Shown piece after piece: positions 10,029 through 20,658 of a stretch of 64,000 bases of DNA. Numbering within the stretch: the stretch's first letter is position 1; each line of letters begins with the position of its first letter. The notes below the pieces were generated by a model. The model saw only the letters and a program-made list of their open reading frames with translations, ran no database searches and was not told where the DNA came from. The DNA is from Pictodentalium vernedei (taxonomy: Eukaryota > Mollusca > Scaphopoda > Dentaliida > Dentaliidae), in NCBI GenBank assembly GCA_031216915.1, contig CM062297.1, positions 182,908,083-182,972,082 of the forward strand, read 5' to 3'. The position numbers were made by a program, and so were the translations under genes.

Positions 10029-12213
10029 ATGCCCAGGACAATTCCTTGTGGGCAATGTCTGCTGCCAAAGCATGTGGAGGATTCACATTCTTCTTGCTCC
10101 TCCTGTAATGGGTGTTCGGCCGAGCGGCCATGTGGTGTCTGTGGATGTTGGTCATTCACTTTCTGGGCATCAGTTAACCGTGTCGTTCGTTCTCGTGGCC
10201 ATGCCTCCCGCTCCCGTGGGAAAGGAGAACGTGGTCGTTCAGGGACTCCCGAGCCGACTATGTCTGGTGAGAGTTATTCTTCCTCCGTGGGGGATGTGCA
10301 GTCTTTTCCTGTGGTGGATACTGCCGGAGCCGTTGAGTGTTCTGGTGAAGAGATGCCTGGTTCCGGGACTATGGTCCCCCTCCATTCGACATCTGAGGCT
10401 GTCACTAGGGTTGTGATTCCTCCTTCGGAGCCGAGCAGGTGTGCTCTCTCCACTATTTCACCAGCCTCAATGACTCCCGACGTATCTACTACTACTGCTG
10501 GTCCGTCTGCTTCGTTGTCTGTTTCAGCCGGTCTCGGCTTTTCCCTGCATGGGACTGCAGGAATGTCTGGTACTGTAGACGTAGGATATCGGCCTCAGCC
10601 TTCCCTGACTTCAACTCGATGAAGTTGGAAGGGGCTGCCGGCCGAACCCACCACTGTGGTCTCTACGCCGTCGAGCACCACAATTGTGTCTTTGGAATCA
10701 GATGTTCTTAGTGGAGACACTATGAACTCTGTGGCGTTTCCGTTCACTCATTCTGGCCACACGACCAGTTTGTGCAGCCTGGACCTTCTGCTCCGCAGAG
10801 GTCTGCGGTGACTCTCATGAGTTCTCGCTATATTGATCCTCGGGGTGCCTCGTACCCCTATACACGTCTGCCTTCAGATGTTTCGGCTGCCGCCCATCGT
10901 CCCGCGTCGGTGTTTTGGAGGATCGTGACCCTTCGCTGGTTAAGAGGGTCAGAGGTGAGGGCCACTTCGCCGGTTCGCTCCCCTGTCGAACTGGCCAGTT
11001 AGGGCAGTGAGCTTAGGGAGGCCCTCTCCTTACTCACTCAGGTTCTGTCAAAGAGCCTTCCTGTTGCTTCCAGCGAGGCAGCGAGTGGTTTCCAGGCGCC
11101 TCCTATGGCGCCGCCTCCTGGGATTGGAAACAGGCTGGTTTCTGATCCCCCTGGTGTCTCGACACCATGGGAGGCGTCGGCTGGTTTGCCCACGATGGAC
11201 GATGTGTCTTCCGACTCTGGGGAGGAGTCCGACATGCTTGATGTCGAGGGCCAGCAGTCTTCGGACTTGGGGGCTGCTCTTGACTTTGTGTTTGGGTTTC
11301 TGCCTGATCTCAAACCAGCTAACCAGCCGACAGTGTCAGCCAGGCTGCGATCATCGGTCGCGCGCCTACAGCCTATGGAGCAACCTGCTTCTGGGCGCCT
11401 TTGACCGTGCCAGTCGGTACAGGTGGTTGAAGCATTTTCAGCATTGGACTCCAAGCTGAGTTCCAAGGCTCTGAAGGCTCCGTTCTTCACCAGGGTTGAC
11501 ACCTTTTTGCCTCCTGTGCGTTATCGTTCCTACTATTCCGCCAATCTGTCAGTCTGCCAGACTTTGACGGTTCTGGATCAGGACTCCACTTCCCTCGGGC
11601 TTTCCAAGCCCAAGTCTGCCGTCATTCCAATGACGACTCTGGAGTCCACGTTGGGCTTATCTAGAGAGATGCTTGGTATGCTTTCTCTCTCAGATCACGT
11701 CGTCTCAGCTTCAGCTGCTTATCTGCCTCCAGATAAGTTTGACAAGGTACAGGCTCCTTTGCGTGTACTGTCCAAGGCGCTCATGCATCTTACTCACACG
11801 CATGCCTGTAACACGGCTAATCTGGAATTAGTTCGAAGGGACGCTGTGCTGGACACAGTACGATCCCTTCCTGAGGAGCACCGTGCTGCTCTTCGATCTG
11901 CTTCTTTGGCAGGTCCGCAACTTTTCCATGGTTCCGTGTCGACGGTCTGGTAGATGTCCTACGTCATTCCAAAGATCAGCTGCTGTTTCGTCAGCTTGAT
12001 CAGCCTTCTAGGGGAGGCAGGGGTCATTCCAAGCCTAACAAGTACCCTTCTGCTTCCTCTGCGAAGCAAAAGGCTGGTCCTTCTGCCACCGCTTCTACTT
12101 CTTACTCAAGGGGTAAGGGTAAGGGTCGGCAGAATCGAGGGAAGTCTCAGGATTCTTCATTTAGTAGAGGAGGTGGTTTCTCCCCTAGCGGGCCTCGCCT
12201 TGGCTCGAAATGA
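10029..12213 (+). pseudogene. Gag-like ORF1 of element A, several frame breaks
   Basis: ATG at 10029 starts MPRTIPCGQC followed by a Cys/His cluster of the pattern CxxC ... HxxCxxCxxC ... CxxC-x-W, typical of the N-terminus of animal DIRS gag-like proteins. The frame then stops at 10622 and resumes in other frames: about 10772-11000, 11105-11404 and 11423-11945, then a third frame to the TGA at 12211. The 11423 part contains NTANLELVRRDA, which aligns with SVANLELVRRDA in element C. The C-terminus (about 12003-12210) is Arg/Gly/Ser-rich and basic, likely nucleic-acid binding. Expected role: particle structure and RNA packaging. As it stands it is a pseudogene. Confidence 0.8.
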
Positions 12214-14142
12214 AGGTCCTCACCTCGACTTGTCCCAGGTTGGAGGAAGGATAGCAGAGTTCGCAGACCATTGGGCCACCATCACATCCGATCTGTAGGT
12301 GTTAGATGTTGTTCGGTCCGGGCTGCGAATATACTTCCGACGGCACCCCTCTCTGTCCAGGGTGCCTCTTCCAACCACAGTTCCTTCACACGTTTTACGT
12401 CGGGAACTTTTGTCCACGGAGATTGGCAATCTCCTGGCAAAGGGGGCGATCAAGGTCGTCAAGAACATTCAGTCAGTGGGTTTCTATTCCCGCCTGTTCT
12501 TGGTGTCGAAGAAGGATGGCCAACTCCGACCGGTTATCGATCTGAGTATCCTGAACCAGTCTATCATTGCTCCCAAGTTCAGCATGGAAACTTTCAGGCC
12601 GGTCCGCCATTCAATTCACCAGGGAGATTTCGCTGCCAGCATCGACCTGCGAGATGCTTACTTTCACGTTCCGATGCATCAGGCGTCACGGAAGTATCTC
12701 AAGCTTGCTTTTCTGGGGCGAGTTTACCAGTTCAAGGCCATGCCTTTCGGCCTCAACCTGGCTCCTTGGGCCTTCACCAGACTGATGTCGCATGTGATAG
12801 CGTTCCATCGCACACAGTCCAGGGTGACTACTTCGGCATATCTGGACGATATCCTCCAGAGGCATTCTAATGCTGCCTTACTGGAATCGGATGTCGCCAC
12901 TCTGTTGAGCTTGCTCACGTCGCTAGGATCCAGAGTCAACGAGGAGAAGTCTGACCTGGTCCCTTCTCAATCTTTTTGTCATCTGGGGATGGCTTTCCAA
13001 ACCCAATTCAATTTGGTAGTGGTTCCCCAGTCCAAGGCTGTTATTCTCTCAGCTTTTGCTCTGACTCTATCCCAGTCCACTTCTGCGACAGCTCGGAGTT
13101 TTCTCCGGCTGATCGTCTCTGCAGTTTGGTGACGGATCTCATTCCTTTAGGTCGGCTGCGTGTCAGACCTCTCCAACACTTTCTGCTCAGTCGTTGGCGA
13201 CTGAATGTAGATTCTTTGGATCTGGTGCTTCCGTTTCCGGAATCTCTTTATCCTCACCTTCTACCCTGGACAGAAGTTCAGTGGATTACGCAGGGTGTTC
13301 AATTGGACTTACCCACGTCCGATCGCGTTCTGACCACAGATGCCAGCGATTTCGGATGGGGTGCGACGTTGGATCCTCTCGGTCTTTCCTTCCACGGGAT
13401 GTGGGATCAGGATCAAGCAGCTCTACACATCAACCAGAAGGAGCTTCTTCTGAGTTTCAGGCAGTGGATCCCTCACCTGTCAAATCACCAGGTCCTTCTG
13501 CTGTCCGACAATTCGACAGTGGTTGCTTACATTCGGAACCAGGGTGGCACGCACTCGGTTCCGATGTACGAATTGGCTCGGGATCTTCTACTGCTCGCTC
13601 AGGGTGTCCATGCCGGAGTGGTTGTTCGTCACATTCCCAGTCGTCTGAATGTCCTAGCCGACTCGCTGTCCCGACAGGGCAGGGTTATTTCCACCGAGTG
13701 GATGCTCCACAGGGCAGTGTTCCAGTCGCTTTGCGATCTTTGGGGACGTCCCCACATTGATCTCTTTGCGACTTGTTGGAACCATCAGGTGGACACTTTC
13801 GTGTCCCCGTGTCCAGATCCTCTGGCTTTTGCCGTGGATGCTCTGTCACTCGATTGGAACGGTCTAGTCGGCTACACCTTCCCGCCAGTTCCGATTCTGC
13901 CTCAGGTTCTAGTCAAAATTCGAACCTGCAGTTGTCGAATCATTCTGATCGCTCTCCTGTCGCCTCAGCGGGTGTGGATCAATCAGCTCTGCTCGCTGAT
14001 GGCGGCGGTTCCGGCACGTCTCCCGCTATGTCGCGACCTTCTTTGTCAAGGTCACCCGACGAGGTTTCACGTCGACCCGACTTCATTGTGGCTTCACGCA
14101 TATCTTTTGTCAGGTCCTGTCTCCTCCGTAGAGGTTTTTTGA
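12200..14142 (+). pseudogene. RT / RNase H / Dam-like methyltransferase ORF of element A
   Basis: Order: RT fingers and palm (FYSRLFLVSKKDG; IDLRDAYFHVPM; FGLNLAPWAF), catalytic YLDD at 12839-12850, then RNase H with LTTDASDFGWG, LSDNSTVVAYIRNQGG and NVLADSLSR carrying the acidic residues, then a region with IDLFATCWNHQVDTFVSPCP and GYTFPPVPILPQVLVKI that resembles the phage-type Dam methyltransferase domain known from DIRS elements; the usual NPPY is FPP, so activity is doubtful. Lesions: an in-frame TAG at 12296-12298 and a one-base frame break near 13115. The RT overlaps the gag end and lies in the usual DIRS order. The end at 14142 lies within the duplicated segment. Confidence 0.88.
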
Positions 14143-14174
14143 GACGAGCAGTGGAGTGCATTTCTTCTTCAAGG
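13194..14174 (+). pseudogene. Overlapping N-terminal part of the tyrosine recombinase ORF, element A
   Basis: In the frame that later encodes the recombinase, the sequence is open across the RNase H/methyltransferase region except for one stop at 13758-13760. The product is Ser/Arg-rich and ends RRAVECISSSR, where the LINE insertion cuts it. The same overlap is open in elements C and D. Whether the Ser-rich stretch is translated as part of the recombinase is unknown; long RT/YR overlaps are known in DIRS elements. Confidence 0.55.
13845..14174 (+). repeat. 330-bp direct duplication, left copy
   Basis: Starts gtcactcgattggaacggtc and ends gcatttcttcttcaagg, immediately before the LINE insertion. 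It aligns without gaps to 17213-17542, with 17 mismatches counted by eye (about 95% identity). Confidence 0.92.
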
Positions 14175-14351
14175 GGGCCAAAAGAATAGTTTTAGCTTGC
14201 CAAAGGCGCGCTGGGACGTTTTTGGGAGAAACCCCTTTCGACCCTCGTTAACTGTATAATATATTTCTGTTAATTTTTGAGACTGCATCATGTCCGATCG
14301 GTGCAAAGGAGGAAGAGGATTGGAGTTGATGTTTCTGGTTGTTGTTCTTCA

Positions 14352-15419
14352 GGCAAGTATAGTCTGCCGCTTTTGGTTTTGTAGTGAAGATAGGCCTTCA
14401 TCGGCAAGTATAGTCTGCCTTGGGCTCTTTAGCTGGCGTGTATGGTTTTGGCGATAGACAATTTGAAAGAAACAAAACGGACCTTAACAAGGTGCCACCC
14501 AACCTGAACATTCCTGGTTCAGGTAAAAGGCCTGCGATTATCATGGGGTCGGGACATATTGTGCGCTAGAGGAGCACTTTACAAAAAGGGGCTAGGAGAT
14601 TGGGGCGCAGGACCGATGCTCGCCTCCCTGGGGGTGGATGCCCACCTCCAAGGATGGAGTGAAGGATGTGCTGAAGCCATAACGGTTATTGTGTTGCCAT
14701 AGCGGTTATCGATATCCGTAGCGGTTATTGATATCCATAGCGGTTATTGGGAAAAAGATAGAATCTGAAAGATAGTAAAAAAAAAATTAAGACTAAAAGC
14801 GGCAAAAGGTAGAGTACAGCGAAGAAGTGCGTGCATTTGCAAGGTCTTTTTCTGGATATATTTCTGTTGAGTGTGATTTTCAGGCAAGTATAGTCTGCCA
14901 CTTAAATGAGTGTTGGAGCTATCACTGGCAAGTATAGTCTGCCTCAAGCTCTTCTGTTGTTGTTGTTGTTCGGGCTGTTGTGTCGTTGCTGTGTTTGTTG
15001 GCGGGGAGTCTTTCTTACGGCGGTGTCTTGGTCTGGTGCGTTAATGATGCTAGATTCTATGTCTCTGCCGTGTTGTTGTTGTTGTTGTTGTTGTTGCTGT
15101 TGTTGTTATTCTGGCTGTTGTGACGTTGCTATGTGGTCTGTAGGGGGGGTCTTTCTTGCAGCGGTGTCTGGTCTGGTCTGGTGTGTTTGTGGTACTAGGT
15201 TATCTGTCTCTGCCATGGCTGAAATTAAAAAATATAAGATGATTAAAGTCCCCCCCCCCCTGTCTTCTGTTCCCGTGTTGCGTGGTGGTTTGGCTGTGTG
15301 GCTGTTCTGTTGGATTTTGTCGTGGTTGATTGTCTCTCGTGTCTTGTGTGTTTCTTCAGGCAAGTATAGTCTGCCACTTTGGTGAGTGTTGGAGCTATCA
15401 CTGGCAAGTACAGTCTGCC
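14352..15419. repeat. Six copies of ggcaagtatagtctgcc in three pairs, plus (ttg)n runs
   Basis: The 17-mer begins at 14352, 14403, 14883, 14927, 15359 and 15403 (the last has one change). Pair spacings are 51, 44 and 44. The blocks around 14883 and 15359 are duplicates about 476 bases apart. (ttg)n runs lie at about 14955-14972 and 15072-15100; a C11 run is at 15250-15260. Probable 3' non-coding region of the inserted LINE. Confidence 0.8.
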
Positions 15420-15430
15420 TCAAGCTCGTT

Positions 15431-16110
15431 TTGCGATTCTTACCCGAGTGACAGAGCTTCCGGGGCTGAGCGAGGCTGAGTTTGGTTTGTTGTAGCGGGA
15501 GGGTTAGCAGGTCTAGTCCCCCCCCCTGCCTGGTTGTGTCTTCCCGTGGCCATTTTGCAATTCTTACCCGAGTGACAGAGCTTCCGGGGCTGAGCGAGGC
15601 TGCCTCTGGTTTGTTGTAGCAGGAGGGTTAACAGGTCTAGCACACTAGACCACACCCGAGGGTGTTTCTTCCCTGTTGTACCCTTCGCTGTTGGCGATCT
15701 TGTTTAGATTCGTTTAGTTCTTTGAAGGTGCCGGGGATCGCAAGCGTTTTAAGTGGGCTGAGCTTCCTAGTCTGCGAGTGAGTTTGCAGCGGGACGGTAA
15801 CAGGTCTAGCACACTAGACCACACCCGAGGGTGTTTCTTTCCTGTTGTGTCCTTCGCTGGTAGCGGCCTTATTTAGGTTAGTTTCAGTTTATTTGAATTT
15901 GAGGGTGCCGGGGATCGCGATTGTTTAATGCGGGTTGAGCTTCCGTGGCTGACAGCGGGAGAGCAACAGGTCTAGCACACTAGACCACACCCGAGGGTGT
16001 TTCTTTCCTGTTGTACCCTTCGCTGGTTGCGGACTTATTTAGTTTAATTTAGTTTAGGGGTATTCGGGGGCGTCGGGGATCGCGGGAGTTTTTGTTCAGA
16101 GGTGCCATAT
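15431..16110. repeat. Tandem units with paired hairpins in the LINE 3' region
   Basis: A ~115-bp block with acccgagtgacagagcttcc, ggggctgagcgaggctg occurs twice (about 15440 and 15558). Then a ~168-bp unit occurs three times (around 15633, 15801 and 15968), each with two adjacent stem-loops: ggtctag-cacacta-gacc type and acacccgagggtgt, followed by tttctttcctgttgt and ggtgccggggatcgc. Confidence 0.8.
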
Positions 16111-16157
16111 TTACTCAAGGACCTGACAGAAAGTGGCAGTTTGCTGCTTTGGCTGGT

Positions 16158-17212
16158 TTAGTTGCTTTTTGGCATGTTCTTGGGTTTTTGTCTACTGTCG
16201 CATATTTCCTTAAGTTGAGGTATCAGTGTGCTGCCTTCGAACCGTTCTAGGTTTTTGGCAGTTAGTGTGGCGAGGCGTTCTTTGACAGTTGGGATTTTGG
16301 CCCTTTGGTGGAGGATTTTAATTGGGATGTCGTATGGAGCTTTGAGGGCTATTCTTAGTGCGTGGTTCTGGACTCTCTGGAGTTTGGCAATATTGCTTTT
16401 GTACGTATTGGTTAGGACCAGGGCCCCGTATTCGATTATTGGCCTTACAAAGGCCTTGTATAGTTTGAGTAGTACCGTTTCGTTAGCCCCCAGGTGGTGC
16501 CCCTGAGCATTTTCAGTAGGTTAATTCGTTTGGTCGCTCTCGCGGCTACGTTATTAGTATGTTTAGTGAGGCTTAGTTTCGAATCTAGGGTGATTCCCAG
16601 GAATTTAGCTTCAGTGCACTTTGGGAGGGTTTTGCCTTTTAGTTGCAGGTCAAAGTCGCATTTTTTCCTTCTGGTGGAGAAGGTTATCATCTGGGTCTTG
16701 TTTATATTTAGTTTAATTCTCCATTTATCGCACCAGAGTTCGAGGTTGTCTAGCGTGCTTTGAAGGGATTTTTGGAGGGGAGGGGTTGGCTGTTGGAGTC
16801 CCAAAGGCCCTTGTCGTCTGCAAATTGTGAGATTTGGACCCGGTCCGAAGAGATGTTGAGGTCGTTTACGTAGATTATGTACAGGAGCGGGCTGAGTACT
16901 GACCCTTGGGGCATTCCGCCCACAAGTGGGATGCTTTTTGATATTTCTCGGTTGACTCTGACTTTGATTTCGTGATTGTTTAGGAAGGAGGAAATTAGTC
17001 TATGTAACTTTTTGGGGATGTTGAGTTTAATGAGTTTGTATCTGATGCCGTTGTGCCAGACTGAGTCGAAAGCTTTTTCCACGTCAAGCAGAACGGCGGC
17101 ACCTAGATTGTTGTTATCGATCGCGTTTTTCATGAGTTCTACTAGGCGATAGATATGTTCCATGCCTTCTTTGCGGTGCCTATAGGCTCTTTGCCAGTCA
17201 TTAAAGAAGTTA
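16158..17212 (-). pseudogene. Reverse transcriptase of the inserted LINE, frameshifted
   Basis: On the minus strand: RVTNFFNDWQRAYRHRKEG, AAVLLDVEKAFDSVWHNGI, GGMPQGSVLSPLLYIIYVND, ISQFADD (catalytic YxDD-equivalent FADD), then after a frame break near 16800 WCDKWRIKLNINKTQ and FLGITLDSKLSLTKHTN, and after a second break near 16490 FVRPIIEYGALVLTNTYKS and KLQRVQNHALRIALK, stopping at 16158. The order (palm, thumb, connection) is that of non-LTR RTs. The endonuclease and ORF1 are absent, so it is a 5'-truncated copy. Dead. Confidence 0.85.
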
Positions 17213-17542
17213 GTCACTCGATTGGAACGGTCTAGTCGGCTATGCCTTCCCGCCGGTTCCACTTCTGCCTCAGGTTCTAGCCAAAATTCGAACCTGCAGT
17301 TGTCGAATCATTCTGATCGCTCCCCTGTCGCCTCAGCAGGTGTGGATCAATCAGCTCCGCCCGCTGATGGTGGCGGTTCCGGCATGTCTCCCGCTCCTTC
17401 GCGACCTTCTTTGTCAAGGTCACCCGAGGAGGTTTCACGTCGACCCGACTTCATTGTGCCTTCACGCATATCTTTTGTCAGGTCCTGTCTCCTCCGTAGA
17501 GGTTTTTTGAGACGAGCAGTGGAGTGCATTTCTTCTTCAAGG
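17213..17542 (+). repeat. 330-bp direct duplication, right copy
   Basis: Second copy of 13845-14174. After it, the sequence continues into the recombinase (aggcactccactgg), showing that the element A sequence is uninterrupted on this side. Confidence 0.92.
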
Positions 17543-17856
17543 AGGCACTCCACTGGTTTAGCTTATGCAGCTAAATGGAAGATCTTCTGTCGAAGGTGTG
17601 CTGATCACTCTGTTGATTATGCCAATCCTTCGATTTCACAGATTGCGGAGGTTCTGGTATATCTGTTTGATTCTCGGGGTCTCCAGCCTGTTACCATCAA
17701 GGGTTACAGGTCCATGCTTTCAGAGACTTTTTCTTATGTGGGGAAGCGTCGTATCGGCACTAATCCTTACCTTTCCAAGCTTGTTCGGCACTTTGAAAAG
17801 GCCTCGGACTTTGCAGCTTACCCACGATGGAATCTTTTGTGGGTGCTGCTTTGCTT

Positions 17857-17878
17857 GGGGGGGGGGGGGGGGGGGGGG
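17857..17878. repeat. G22 run inside the recombinase frame
   Basis: Element C reads ttgaaggaaaagccatttga where this copy has an uninterrupted G run before cattcgaacc. It breaks the reading frame. It may be a true expansion or an assembly/basecalling artefact. Confidence 0.9.
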
Positions 17879-18763
17879 CATTCGAACCTTTATCCCAGGT
17901 GGATATGCATTTTCTCACATATAAGACGGGGTTTCTGATGCCGTTTGCTTCTGCCAGACGGGTTAGTGAGCTTCACGCCCTCTCGGTTCACCAGGCCTTT
18001 TTTAGGAGCTCTCCCAACAGTGTTACTTTTACCACTGATTGCTCTTTTCTGGCCAAGTGGCCAAGAATCTGTTACCAGATACTACTCCTCCTATCTGTAT
18101 CAGGGCTCTTCCTTCTGTTGAGGGTAATCGCGCTTTGCTCTGTCCGGTTCGTGCTATTCACATTTATCTCGATCGGACACGTTTCATACGGAAAGGCAGG
18201 AAACGTTTTTTTCTGTCGCTTATTCCTGGTCGACAGAAGATCTCTCCTCTATCCATTTCTCGATGGATTTGTCTCGCTATTCATACAGCTTACGGTCATT
18301 TAGCAGCTGGCGATTGTATTACCAATCGTATTTCTGCCCACGAGGTGCGTGCATTGTCCACCTCTTGGGCTTATTCTAATTCCGTCAAGTTGTCGGATGT
18401 TATGCAGGCAGCCTACTGGAGAATTGCCTCTACTTTCTCCACCTTCTATCTGCGCTAGTTGCAGGAGCAGTCGGAGGACCTTTTTGCCTTGGGTCCTCTT
18501 TCTTCTGCTCAGGCTGTTGTCTGCCCTAGCCATTAGGCTTCTTGAAGGTCAGTTTCAGCCTTGCGCTGTTACTGCCCGTTTCTGTCTGTGTGTCACACAG
18601 GCCCATATGTCTTCTTTCATTGTCTTTTACCAATGATTGCGACGTTATGGTTGATAAGCCTCGGGACCTCTTCCTCTTGCTTCACAGTTCCAGTGCACTG
18701 GGGTTATGTGTGGGTTGGTTATGCGATTCCCTCCAGCCTATTGTCTATTCAGCCTGTAGTAAA

Positions 18764-18830
18764 CAATTGTGAGTAGGTTGATAAGAAATCTAAATTTTAT
18801 AGTAAATTATACCTACCACAATTGTTTACA
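18764..18830. repeat. Internal complementary region (ICR) of element A
   Basis: Left half gtagtaaacaattgtgagta, ggttgataagaaat is the complement of the element's left terminus (9319-9354). Right half ctaaattttatagtaaatt, atacctaccacaattgttta is the complement of its right terminus (19141-19192), except that the terminus has 12 extra bases. This abutting arrangement is diagnostic of DIRS elements, where the ICR guides circularisation and end repair. Confidence 0.9.
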
Positions 18831-18908
18831 TGGAGGCCCTCCCGTCTTCTTTTACGGGTAAAGAATCCTTCCTCCCCGCTGATCACATAACTCTAACGTT
18901 GGCAGATT

Positions 18909-19192
18909 CAAAAAGAATGAGTCTTTAGCGACGTATATGCGCACTGGCAACGGAAGTCGTGGAGTTGTACTTGGGAGAGAGCGTCCCGTACTGGGTCTGC
19001 GCCAGTTGCTCTCGACCAAGTTTGGGCTTATTTTTTCTTGGTGCTTTTGCACCACTTTTCTTTCCCAAATTGCTTGGGAAAGACAAAAATAGAGAGTATA
19101 TTATCCGAGTTAGGGACTTCCACTGTAGTGCAAGCCTGTAGTAAACAACTGTGGTAGGTATAATAAGAACGGAAATTTACTATAAAATTTAG
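18909..19192. repeat. Right inverted terminal repeat of element A
   Basis: Inverted copy of 9319-9581, starting caaaaagaatgagtctttag. The outer end ggtaggtataataagaacgg, aaatttactataaaatttag is the part specified by the ICR right half. Confidence 0.9.
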
Positions 19193-20090
19193 ATTTTTGT
19201 TCCTTGCTGTCGTACACACGGAAATGAAAATGGCTTCAACTTATAAACAATGTGATTTTATTTAAATTATTAAATATGTAAAATTTCAATCAAAGCTAGC
19301 CCCATAAGAACAAGCAGCTGTATATAGTAAGTAAGTCTGTATACATTTTAAGCGTTTATTCCCGACTTAAAAGCAGTAAATACCGGGTCTGTTTTTCAGT
19401 TTTCTAACTTTGTTACAATTGAAAGCGTACCGGTGCTGATCACGTGATAATCATGTGACACCAGTTTGTTTGACAACAGATGATATCATCTGTGGAAATT
19501 AAAAACTTTAAAAATGTCATGTAAGATACAGGGTGAAAACTTTCTCAGAATCCCAGTGGTAATAATAGTAATAACATGACTTTGTCGAGCCTTGTGGTTT
19601 ATTAACGGCTCAACAGTTGTGAATAACAGCCCTTCAGCTTATTAACGGCCCTTAACTTCGTCTCGGGCATTTTAAAAGCTGTCGGGCTGTTATTCGTACC
19701 TGTTGGGGCATTATTAAACCACAATGCCCTCCATAGTCATGTTATTGTTATATTCCCATGTTTCTTTTTTGACAACTGAGGTTCTACCAGTGATTTGGAG
19801 AGAAAAAAACATATTTTTTGTCTGTCCTTGTAATCAGGTACTGCACTAAGATGGAAATGTTAAAATGGTCAGTCATCTGAGAGAATTACTTTACATAAAA
19901 CTTTTACTGGTTATATTTGGTGGTCTGAATGTGTTCATCAGAATTTGTTTTATTACAAATTGTTGGAGAGTGCCCACAGTCACTCTTCAATAATTTGTAA
20001 TGAAACATATACAAACAAAATATTTTTTGCATTTGACTGAATGTGAAACATGAGCAAGGAAAATGGCTTTTGCTCCTGTACCCTCCCTCA
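19193..20090. other. Intron-like; one foldback at 19564-19752
   Basis: No exon seen. At 19564-19752 the sequence taataacatgactttgtcga, gccttgtggtttattaacgg pairs with aataatgccccaac-side sequence ending cattattaaaccacaatgcc, ctccatagtcatgttattgt, making a large imperfect hairpin with gggctgttattc-type inner repeats. Confidence 0.6.
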
Positions 20091-20595
20091 TTTTTATGCC
20101 CCCGGCCTCTTTCAGGAGGGGGCATTATGTTATCACCATGTCCGGTGTCTGTTGTCCGTCCGTTAACTTTCCACATTCCATCAATTAACTAAAGTTCTAC
20201 CAACTGGATCTTTACCAAACTTCATGAGTGGGTTAGATATGATGGGTGGAAGAAGCCTGTTTAGTTTGACCATGGTGTGCCAAAGGACAAGGTCACAGTG
20301 ACCTCCAATATTAAATACACTTGAAATTGGTTTCCGCTCTATAACTAAAGTTCTACCAACCGGATCTTTACCAAACTTCATATGTGTATTAGGTATGATG
20401 AGTGGAAGAAGCCTACTTATTTTGACCATGATGTGGCAAAGGTCAAGGTCACAGTGACCTCGAATGTTAAAAACACTTGAAATTGGTTTCTGCTCTATAA
20501 CTAAAGTTCTGCAAGACTGATCTTGTTTTTATTTTGTATTCTATCCATGATATTGCAGGAGGGGGCATATGCCACACTTTGCGTTGCTCTTGTTT
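20091..20595. mobile_element. tatgccccc-bounded repeat with ~135-bp tandem units
   Basis: Bounded by tatgcccccggcctctttca and gcaggagggggcatatgcc, an inverted pair. Inside, units begin ctaaagttctaccaac, run through ggatctttaccaaacttcat, gtggaagaagcct, aaggtcaaggtcacagtgac and end aacacttgaaattggtttc. The same general repeat (60660-61110) occurs at the right of the window. Non-coding. Confidence 0.8.
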
Positions 20596-20658
20596 TTGAC
20601 AGCCCTGATAGTGGCTTCTAGCACTCAACCTGTTAAAAGTCATCTTTTTTCTTTTCAG

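Larger units (their letters stand above)
14175..17212 (-). mobile_element. 5'-truncated non-LTR retrotransposon inserted in element A
   Basis: 3,038 bases between the two 330-bp copies. The RT lies on the minus strand (5' end at 17212), so the 3' side is toward 14175. About 1.9 kb of 3' sequence after the RT stop is full of tandem repeats, (ttg)n runs and hairpins. No polyA tail is visible at 14175, where the minus strand ends ...ttttggccc. The RT style (DVEKAFDSVWHNG, QGSVLSPLLY, FADD) points to the Jockey/CR1 side of the LINEs; the clade is not resolved. Confidence 0.75.
17213..18536 (+). pseudogene. Tyrosine recombinase (YR) of element A, frame-broken
   Basis: YR family integrase/recombinase that inserts DIRS circles without DDE chemistry. 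Core-binding part: YAAKWKIFCRRCADHSVDY, QPVTIKGYRSMLSETFSYV. Catalytic part: Arg in SARRVSELHAL (codon 17959-17961), HEVR (His 18339-18341, Arg 18348-18350), and Tyr in STFYLR (18447-18449). Breaks: a G22 run at 17857-17878 replacing about ten residues' context, an 8-base tandem repeat ggccaagt at about 18050-18066, and TAG right after FYLR where element C continues for 26 more codons. All catalytic residues are still legible. Confidence 0.88.
9319..19192 (+). mobile_element. DIRS-group YR retrotransposon, copy A, split by a LINE
   Basis: Order: left inverted terminal repeat, gag-like ORF, RT/RNase H/methyltransferase-like ORF, tyrosine recombinase, ICR, right inverted terminal repeat. No LTRs and no DDE integrase, as expected for DIRS elements, which integrate by recombinase. 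The two terminal repeats differ at roughly 5% of sites. A minus-strand non-LTR element (14175-17212) interrupts it, with 330 bp of element A duplicated on both sides. Every ORF has frame breaks, so this copy cannot make full proteins. It lies in a host intron. Family differs from B, C and D in terminal repeat and protein sequence, but shares the ggccctccc ... cctccccgctga segment between ICR and right terminal repeat. Confidence 0.93.

Noticed and set aside
15106..15423. Minus-strand frame with Gln/Thr-rich product near the (ttg)n run
   Set aside because: It arises from the microsatellite and repeats of the LINE 3' region; no domain or start context.
9319..19192. LTR retrotransposon or retrovirus-like element
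   Set aside because: No LTRs, protease or DDE integrase; inverted termini, ICR and tyrosine recombinase define the DIRS group.
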